A stretch of DNA of 40,042 bases, from the NCBI GenBank assembly GCA_017857395.1, contig JAFMDF010000055.1:1-40042 (forward strand). The letters are read 5' to 3'. The position numbers were made by a program, and so were the translations under genes. The notes under the pieces were generated by a model. That model was not told where the DNA came from and searched no databases. It was given only the letters and a program-made list of their open reading frames with translations. Positions 33,151-40,042 of this stretch are shown in pieces. The stretch is from Bacteroidota bacterium. GTDB taxonomy: Bacteria; Bacteroidota; Bacteroidia; Chitinophagales; Saprospiraceae. Position 1 is the stretch's first letter; the number at the start of each line of letters is the position of its first letter.

Positions 33151-36100
33151 TAGCAGAAAAAATCCCTCCAGGTTCAACCGTAAATCCAGGTTCTAAATTA
33201 ATTGTATTACTTGCTTGGAAAGTAACGGTTGTGGTCGAGCCTACTGTTCCATCTGAGGTTATCTTATTATTCGCCTTATAATCATCAGGCGTGATTGGGT
33301 TGCCTGATATCTGTAAATCTTCACCATCGCAATTACAAAGTCCACTTTTATCTTCTATGAGTATGCTAGTTACACAAGAACTAGTATTTCCTTTTAAATC
33401 AACAACGGTTAGTGTCACCATATTCGGACCAACATTTGAACAATCAAAGGTCGTTTTATCCAAGGACATGGATGCTATTCCACAATTATCAAAAGAACCT
33501 TCATCTACATCCGAAGGCAATACATTAACAATGCCGCCATTTAATCCTAAGGACAAACTATTACAAATCACCATAGGGGGAGTGACATCTACTGCACAGT
33601 CATCCGCACATTGTTCAAAGGTGACCGCATCTCTTTGTATGCAAGTGCCACAAGTTGCTTCAAAGATATAAGTGCCTGCTTGATTGGTTTGGAAAGTCAA
33701 ATTATTCGCTCCAGCAATCGGGGTTTCTACCGTATTTACAACTTCATACCATTGATAGGTGCAATTCCCTACTGCATTTTCTACTACGCCTTCTAAGGTA
33801 ATTGTGTCATTATTACATTGGAAACAAGGCCCCAATGCAGCAACTATCATTGGAGGGTCAATTGGAATAACGGTGGTTTTCAGGAATTCATCACAACAAT
33901 TATTTTTCACTACTGCATAATAATTTCCACTATAATCATTGTTTGGCAAACTAGCCGTGTAATCGAAAGTTGCTGGGCTACTGGTATAATTGCCTGTATG
34001 TATTAATTGACCATCTTTATACCAATCAATGTCGTAATCACAATCACAACTATTGCCCGTACCCGAAGTACAAGGATTGAAATCCACACTCATTCCGACG
34101 CCTGTGGTTCTACAAGCATCCAAAGGTACCGCAGTAAATTGAGCAATAGCCAATTCGTCTTTAATATCAATCTTAATAATCGCTGTATCTAGCGTAGTAC
34201 AAGCCCCATTCTGTTTCGTCACCATAAACCAAGTAGTCGTAAAGAGTCGATTGGTGTTGTATACCGGATTTTGGTTACCTGCTGCTGGAATAGCCGTGAA
34301 GTTAGTGCCATCCGTACTTTCATGCCAGAACCACATTGGCGGTTCTCCTACACAAGCTGGATTATATTGAATCGTCGCATCTTGCCCAGGACAGAATGGC
34401 ATAGCTGTACTAGGATAAATTAAACTTAATTGCCCAACTGCTGCGTTATCATTATCTAACCTAATTGTTGCAGTACAATTGGATGAACCACAAACGCTAT
34501 TGATAACAGCGGTATAAGTTACGGCATAGGAACAAGCATCTGCTGCGCCCATAAAATCAATGGCAGGCGGTTGATATTTTAAACCGTTTTCGCCTAAGAT
34601 AGTATCTCCATTCTCATCCTTCCAGATAATCGTATATTCACAATTTTGCCCATTGGTATCTAATTCTATGCATATTGGTGCAGGTATAATTGGTATTCCT
34701 GTGTAACAATAAGCGGTATCTTGCATGGAACAAGTAACAGGTTGACAAATTTCGATACTATCGAGATTAGAGGTCAGTTTTGTACAAGGTCCATTTGCCA
34801 TTATTACTTCTGCATAAATACAAACATCTCCAGTTAAATAACTTGGTAATAATAGTAAATCAGCATAGCCATTATTCACTTGATAAGGTGTTCCACCAAA
34901 AGGTGTGGTTGGGCAAGGTGCAGGACTAACGTACCATATAGTCTGTGCAATATTGCTAAAATCAATAGAACCATTAAGCGGTACCAATAACTGGTTATCT
35001 TGATGGCATACTTCTTGGCTTTCGACATAAACGGAATCACAACAGGGCGTATTAAAGCCATACCCTAAATCACATTCTGCTATTTGTCCATCTGGACAAA
35101 TACAACTAAAATTCACCCCTAGATTAATAAAAGTAGGGATTGGTCGAATAGAGCTAATAGTACCGCAAACTTCTGCTGTATCTGGATGAATCCAATTAAC
35201 CGTTTGGTTATCCACTACCATTCCTGACTGGTTAGAGGTTAAGGTAATTGTACAATTCGTATTTACTGCATCGTTCAATTTTTTAACTTTTATACAAAAG
35301 TCATAACTAGTTGCTGAATCTCGACTACAAGCAATTTCTCCAGATACTATAGTCGCACATTCACAATAAACCGTAATCACAAAAATACAAGAATCTATAT
35401 TTCCATAATTATCCTTAGCGTAACAGGTTACTGGAGTTCCCCCGCATTCAAAAAAGGCGCCTGATTCATAATTACACCAAACTGAATCAATTCCACAACT
35501 ATCTGTAGCAATTGGTGGGTCAAAAAAGACGTTGATACCTCTATCACATGCTGGAATAGTTTCATTAATATCATTAGGACAAATAATATTCGGTGGCGTT
35601 GTATCGTATATTCCAATATCCTGACAGAGTGTATCCTTACAACCCGTATCATCCATAATTGCTAAGCAAATTTCATATACGCCAGTATCGGGTGCTGTCC
35701 ACATGGTATTCGCTGTATTGGCAATAGTAATGCCGTCAACTAACCATTCATAAGTTAGATTCCCTGAACCAATAGCGGTACTCGTTAGATTTATTTTTAA
35801 ACAATCCTCCGCTAATATCCAGTCAAAATTCGCCTGACATGAATCCATCTCACAATTAATTTGTAGGGTATCTCGGAAAACCTTTTCAAAACAGATGTCT
35901 CCTACAGAATCTCTCTCAAAAACTATCCACGAAATAATATAACTGCCGCTTGTAGCATACGTGTGCATCGGCATGCTTCCATTGGTGAATGGTCCATTCT
36001 CAGAAGTTCCATCTCCCCAGAAGATGTCATTTATTTCTGTACATTCTTGCAAATCACCAATGTTAACGGTGACCTTACAAGTGTCAATATCAATATTTAC

Positions 36101-39100
36101 TTGGTTTTCTATTTCCTCGCAGAAAGCATTATAATCAGTACAACATTCTCGAACAGACTTAGTTAACTCCAAGCAAACATCGTCAATACCAGCATAGGAA
36201 ACATATTCACCATGGTCAATATTCTGGTCATTAATAACCCTTAGAGAGATTCTGTCATAATCATTTTGTGGAGTCCACTCAAAGCAATAGTTGGCCCAGT
36301 CTGTATTGGATATTTCTGGAGTTGTGTAAATTTCTTCACAAATGCCGGGACATCCAGCTTCAGGTAGTGCTTGATTACCCGCTCGAACTTGAATTTTTGC
36401 CCAATTGGGCGCTTGTGAATTGCTCGCTATATACTTTGCACAGAAACTCAAACGATAGGTATTCCCCGCTTCAATATTCAAATTTCGTTGTTCTGTACAT
36501 TCTCCGACTAATTCATTTCCCCACATGTACAAATAGCCGAGACTATCACAACCATCATTATTATAGATTTGAGGAGTGCGACAAGTTGGTATCCAAGGAC
36601 TGCCAGTACCACTCAAATTAGCTGTTGGGTATCCACTAAAACTTCCATTAGCAATTAAGGAATTATTTTCATTACAGCAAGTATCTGGTGGACAAGGTGG
36701 TAAAACCAAACAAAGGGTATCTTCATTCATACATCCCCAATCAAATAAAAAGTCAGAGGATACGCCGTATAAGCCTAAGTGTAATTTAACCGTATCTCCT
36801 GGTAGAGCTACGCTTGTAAAAAGCGTTAAATCAATGGTATCCATTGCACCCGGAGCTAGTGGGGGATTGAACGTTATGCCAGAAGGGCTAACCGTTACTG
36901 ATGCGCCTACACCGCTTGGTTGTATACTAATACCTGTAGCAGGATGAACATTTTTGTTTTTTACGACTAAACAATATTCGTAACTTGCACCAAAATTTTG
37001 GAAGCAATCAGGGCCTAAAGGAGGCAGTGGATTTCCGCAATCCCAAATTCTAGTAACATTTGTCAATTGAGAAAAAATATCAATTGTACTCAATAATGGG
37101 TTACAGACTGGACCAGCAATTGTGCCTTGACAAATCTGTAACGTATCTCCTTCACAATTATAAATAACGGAATAATCTCTGTCAGGAACACTGGAAGATT
37201 GAGTGATAATAACGGGTTGACCATTCCAATAGGCTTTATTGACGTACTCTAAATACAATCCAGTACATCCTTGATTAATGGTTGTTTGGATTTGATTTCT
37301 TAACCAAGTTTGACAGAAAGGATTGGCGAAACAAAGAGAATCTCTATTACAATCTACTTCTTTTTGGATAATTTCTACAATTTCTACACAGCCTGAATCA
37401 CAATTTAAAATCGTGTATTCCATAACATCAGAAGTGTCTACACATCCCACTGCACTAGTTAAAATAACCTGATAATCTCCACTTTCAGTAATCGTTAAAC
37501 AGTTATCCATAGAGGCAGGAATTGGCACACCATCTTTTAACCATTGATAGGCAGCAAAATAATCAGGTAAACAGATAGTATCCTGATTACAGACTTCAAA
37601 ACAACCTGCTGGAACTACACAAACATCGGGTAATGGATATACATAAGTATTATTACTCGTCGCACTACATCCTGTAATTATATCTGTTGCGGTTACACTA
37701 ATTGCTCCTTCTAAGGCTGGTTGTAAGGTAATGGTACTTCCAGTCATTCCATTACTCCAACTATAAATTAACCCAGCTACTGGAACTACGGATAAAACGA
37801 CGACATCTCCTTCACAAGCTGTTGTTGGTACAGATGAAATGACTGGAGGTGCTGGACTATTGTGAACAGTAACTGGAATGGAAATTACTGTAGAACAAGC
37901 AGGCGCAGCTGTTTGAGAAATGGTTAATTCAATCGTATGGCTGCCTGCTGGTAACAAAGAATAATTTAATTCATTAATACTTGATAAAGACGAACCACTC
38001 CATTTCCAATCGTAATTATAGCCTTCTGTTGCAGTTAGCATTAACGCATCTCCTAGGCAAATTTCTAGATTCCCTGCTATGTCGATACTTGGAAATTCAA
38101 ATACAGTAATTGGTATATCCGCACTCTTTTCTTTACAATTATTATTATCCTTAACTTCTACATAATAAAAACCAGTGGTCGTCACTAAATAAGTATCGGA
38201 AGGCCCGCTTTGTAAACTTAAATTAGTCGTACCATCAAACCATTCATAATTCATCATGCCGCTTGGTGTAGCAGTCAATGTCACGGTTTCGCCTGCACAA
38301 ACTGCTCCTGAAGGCGATGCGGTTATCGCAATTGGCGTAGGTGTTGGATGAATAATAATGGACTGGCTAAAATTCGTACTACTCTCACATCCATATTCAT
38401 CTTTGGTCTTTAGGGTTACGGTATAAGTATTTGGTGAAGTATAAGTTCTACATGGATTTTCTAAAGCAGAACTAGCACCATCGCCAAAATCCCATAACCA
38501 TTCTACTGCTCCACAAGAGTTACTACTGAAAGTTACTTTCTCGCCAACACAAGCTGTTAAGGGTATAGTACCAGCTGGCGTACTCCCAGCCAAATCAATC
38601 ATTTTTGTAACTGTGTCAGTACAAGTAATATTATTTTTATCAATCGTTGTCACTTCTAAAGTAACAGGTACGGTATTGCCACAATTGCTACAAATATTTT
38701 CTATGGGGTGTTCATCTGTACTCGTAAAAGTGCTACTTGTACAATCGTCTGTAAAAGTCCACAGATAGGAAACACTAAGATTTTGTGGATTTAATAAGGT
38801 CAGATTCGTAAATTTATAAGCTGCTGGGCCTGCTGAACAACCATCAAATTGCCAATCCCAATCTACGACAATTGGTACGATTAAGGTGTCGCAATATTCT
38901 ACGATACAACTATCTACCCCATTCACATCTGGTACTTTTCCATTCACACAAACAAAGTAACTACCAACGTTATCATAGGAATGATTTGCGGTAATACCAT
39001 TTCCAATTTGCCCATCTCCAAATTCCCAAAAAATGCTACTTGAGCTTACATTGGCACTACTCGTACTTGTAAACGCATAACTTGGTCCACAATCAGAGAA

Positions 39101-40042
39101 GGTGAAGTCTAGGGTATAAGGTTCAGCGTTGCAAGTATCAATGCAATCATCTTGGAAGGTATTGAGTATATTGGATATTTCAGTACATGCTCCTTGCGTA
39201 ATAACACAGCGATAGAAACAAGGAGTGGCAACCATTGGGATATTTAAAATAGCGCTCATTCCACCACCAATCGGCAACCAAGTACCGCTACAATTTTCTT
39301 CCCATTGATATGTATACCCACTACCTACTGCCGCCCCTAAGGATAAGTCAATAGGAATTGGATTCCCCATGGCATCTTCACAAATTCTAAGGGTTGAAAG
39401 GGCAAAAATTTCTGCAGTAGGGCCTTCTTTATCAATACAAATAGTGTCAGATAATTCACAACCAGTTGTTGTATCTATTCCTTTAAATAAATAGCAACAA
39501 CCTCCAATTACGCTATTAAAAGCAGGATTCGTGGTCGCACCTGTCGTAAAGGAAAGACCTGGTTGATCTAGACAAACCAAAGAGGAACTACTATAATTAC
39601 CTGTTACATTAACCGTTCCCGTTGTACCACTACAAAGACTTGCAGGGCCAGTAATGATAGGTAAGGGTGGTGTAATTATCTGAATCATTATTGAATGGGA
39701 AATTGTTCCACCGCAATAATCGGCAGTTAGCGTAGCAGTCCCCATATCATTATTCCAAAGCACATCTATATTGGTTGTTCCTTGTCCAGCAGTGATACTA
39801 CCTAGTGTCGTCGGGCTAATCGTCCAAATCACTTCTTCTTCTGGTGGTAAGGTGCCAAGCGGTAAAATAGCTGCGGAATAACTTCCTGTAGAATTAATAC
39901 AAGCATCTACATTGCCATTAATCATTATACTTTGAACAGGTTCAACTATTGTGGTGACGGTATTCGAGATACAATAAGGTTTCTTGGAACTCTGTTGATA
40001 TAAATCAATTTGATAAATACCGCCTGTTCCCCAAGTAATTAA
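33107..40042 (-). CDS. Giant PKD/HYR adhesin, 5' end beyond the window, 3' end cut by an insertion
   Basis: More than 2300 codons are open from the right edge to a TAA at 33107-33109; the frame runs through 40042, so the start is outside the window. Domains seen include PKD (FWEFGDGQIGNGITANHSY; WLWDFGDGASSALENPC), Ig-like and bacterial Ig-type repeats, a C-terminal carbohydrate-binding-like module (around 36.2-36.6 kb, LNIEAGNTYRLSFCAKY), HYR domains (PPNIICPNDINETIPAC) and a final 3-coathanger stack (INLEPGFTVEPGGIFSA). After FSAIL the sequence (ETVKFCELLRKS) is coded by the inserted element, not by the old gene. It therefore has no sorting domain and is probably not exported properly through T9SS. 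It was a cell-surface adhesin. Confidence 0.9.
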   Translation of the reverse strand, partial: LITWGTGGIYQIDLYQQSSKKPYCISNTVTTIVEPVQSIMINGNVDACINSTGSYSAAILPLGTLPPEEEVIWTISPTTLGSITAGQGTTNIDVLWNNDMGTATLTADYCGGTISHSIMIQIITPPLPIITGPASLCSGTTGTVNVTGNYSSSSLVCLDQPGLSFTTGATTNPAFNSVIGGCCYLFKGIDTTTGCELSDTICIDKEGPTAEIFALSTLRICEDAMGNPIPIDLSLGAAVGSGYTYQWEENCSGTWLPIGGGMSAILNIPMVATPCFYRCVITQGACTEISNILNTFQDDCIDTCNAEPYTLDFTFSDCGPSYAFTSTSSANVSSSSIFWEFGDGQIGNGITANHSYDNVGSYFVCVNGKVPDVNGVDSCIVEYCDTLIVPIVVDWDWQFDGCSAGPAAYKFTNLTLLNPQNLSVSYLWTFTDDCTSSTFTSTDEHPIENICSNCGNTVPVTLEVTTIDKNNITCTDTVTKMIDLAGSTPAGTIPLTACVGEKVTFSSNSCGAVEWLWDFGDGASSALENPCRTYTSPNTYTVTLKTKDEYGCESSTNFSQSIIIHPTPTPIAITASPSGAVCAGETVTLTATPSGMMNYEWFDGTTNLSLQSGPSDTYLVTTTGFYYVEVKDNNNCKEKSADIPITVFEFPSIDIAGNLEICLGDALMLTATEGYNYDWKWSGSSLSSINELNYSLLPAGSHTIELTISQTAAPACSTVISIPVTVHNSPAPPVISSVPTTACEGDVVVLSVVPVAGLIYSWSNGMTGSTITLQPALEGAISVTATDIITGCSATSNNTYVYPLPDVCVVPAGCFEVCNQDTICLPDYFAAYQWLKDGVPIPASMDNCLTITESGDYQVILTSAVGCVDTSDVMEYTILNCDSGCVEIVEIIQKEVDCNRDSLCFANPFCQTWLRNQIQTTINQGCTGLYLEYVNKAYWNGQPVIITQSSSVPDRDYSVIYNCEGDTLQICQGTIAGPVCNPLLSTIDIFSQLTNVTRIWDCGNPLPPLGPDCFQNFGASYEYCLVVKNKNVHPATGISIQPSGVGASVTVSPSGITFNPPLAPGAMDTIDLTLFTSVALPGDTVKLHLGLYGVSSDFLFDWGCMNEDTLCLVLPPCPPDTCCNENNSLIANGSFSGYPTANLSGTGSPWIPTCRTPQIYNNDGCDSLGYLYMWGNELVGECTEQRNLNIEAGNTYRLSFCAKYIASNSQAPNWAKIQVRAGNQALPEAGCPGICEEIYTTPEISNTDWANYCFEWTPQNDYDRISLRVINDQNIDHGEYVSYAGIDDVCLELTKSVRECCTDYNAFCEEIENQVNIDIDTCKVTVNIGDLQECTEINDIFWGDGTSENGPFTNGSMPMHTYATSGSYIISWIVFERDSVGDICFEKVFRDTLQINCEMDSCQANFDWILAEDCLKINLTSTAIGSGNLTYEWLVDGITIANTANTMWTAPDTGVYEICLAIMDDTGCKDTLCQDIGIYDTTPPNIICPNDINETIPACDRGINVFFDPPIATDSCGIDSVWCNYESGAFFECGGTPVTCYAKDNYGNIDSCIFVITVYCECATIVSGEIACSRDSATSYDFCIKVKKLNDAVNTNCTITLTSNQSGMVVDNQTVNWIHPDTAEVCGTISSIRPIPTFINLGVNFSCICPDGQIAECDLGYGFNTPCCDSVYVESQEVCHQDNQLLVPLNGSIDFSNIAQTIWYVSPAPCPTTPFGGTPYQVNNGYADLLLLPSYLTGDVCIYAEVIMANGPCTKLTSNLDSIEICQPVTCSMQDTAYCYTGIPIIPAPICIELDTNGQNCEYTIIWKDENGDTILGENGLKYQPPAIDFMGAADACSYAVTYTAVINSVCGSSNCTATIRLDNDNAAVGQLSLIYPSTAMPFCPGQDATIQYNPACVGEPPMWFWHESTDGTNFTAIPAAGNQNPVYNTNRLFTTTWFMVTKQNGACTTLDTAIIKIDIKDELAIAQFTAVPLDACRTTGVGMSVDFNPCTSGTGNSCDCDYDIDWYKDGQLIHTGNYTSSPATFDYTASLPNNDYSGNYYAVVKNNCCDEFLKTTVIPIDPPMIVAALGPCFQCNNDTITLEGVVENAVGNCTYQWYEVVNTVETPIAGANNLTFQTNQAGTYIFEATCGTCIQRDAVTFEQCADDCAVDVTPPMVICNSLSLGLNGGIVNVLPSDVDEGSFDNCGIASMSLDKTTFDCSNVGPNMVTLTVVDLKGNTSSCVTSILIEDKSGLCNCDGEDLQISGNPITPDDYKANNKITSDGTVGSTTTVTFQASNTINLEPGFTVEPGGIFSAILETVKFCELLRKS

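Noticed and set aside
33291-36947. Several plus-strand frames of 60-126 codons inside the giant adhesin gene
   Set aside because: They are shadows of the minus-strand PKD/HYR coding sequence, with no domains of their own.
1-40042. tRNA, rRNA or known riboswitch genes
   Set aside because: I looked for cloverleaf-like and rRNA-like segments in the spacers and found none that I could support by eye.

Overview
The window looks like a piece of an AT-rich Bacteroidota chromosome, most likely a filamentous or surface-associated lineage such as the Saprospirales; the family placement is inference. Support comes from several type IX secretion (T9SS) C-terminal sorting domains on large HYR/PKD/LamG/lectin proteins, 3-coathanger stack domains, TTTG-N19-TAnnTTTG promoters, little sign of Shine-Dalgarno sites, and Bacteroidota-style housekeeping proteins (PG_1098-like methyltransferase, Mrp without a CxxC pair). 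No rRNA, tRNA, CRISPR array, complete IS element or phage gene was seen.

Layout. 1-2570: 3' end of a T9SS surface protein (HYR repeats, a C-type lectin domain, GEVED, sorting domain), a strong terminator, a small palindromic repeat element, and an orphan sorting-domain fragment. 2.7-9.6 kb: housekeeping genes (tandem GNAT, coaX, mrp/apbC, nfu-type NifU domain, pyrF, a zinc-ribbon membrane protein), interrupted by a two-gene ATPase + TOPRIM-like cassette that resembles split OLD/AbiL/PARIS-type phage defence. 9.8-19.1 kb: DUF885 lipoprotein, 2-hydroxyacid dehydrogenase, AhpD-like protein, an ECF sigma/membrane-protein pair, THUMP-like methyltransferase, fatty acid desaturase and purH. Spacers here are full of short iterated words and hairpins.

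19.5-31 kb is the most interesting block: an ECF sigma factor, a single-pass anti-sigma-like TPR protein, an exported M48-like zinc peptidase with TPRs, a PPC-domain lipoprotein, a large T9SS beta-helix/LamG protein, and a TPR-CHAT caspase-like protein that carries its own signal peptide. An AGGGTCAC..TTTT motif lies about 126 bp before both the sigma gene and the lipoprotein gene, which suggests one regulon. I read this as a candidate envelope-located protease/surveillance system under its own sigma factor; this is inference from gene order and domains.

31.4-40.0 kb: a Rieske oxygenase gene faces a giant minus-strand PKD/HYR adhesin (more than 2300 codons, running off the right edge). The adhesin gene is interrupted near its 3' end by a 138-bp MITE-like element flanked by TA duplications. 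Removing the element in silico restores one open frame (FSATIAPCANPN) into the detached T9SS sorting domain, so the insertion separates this adhesin from its secretion signal.
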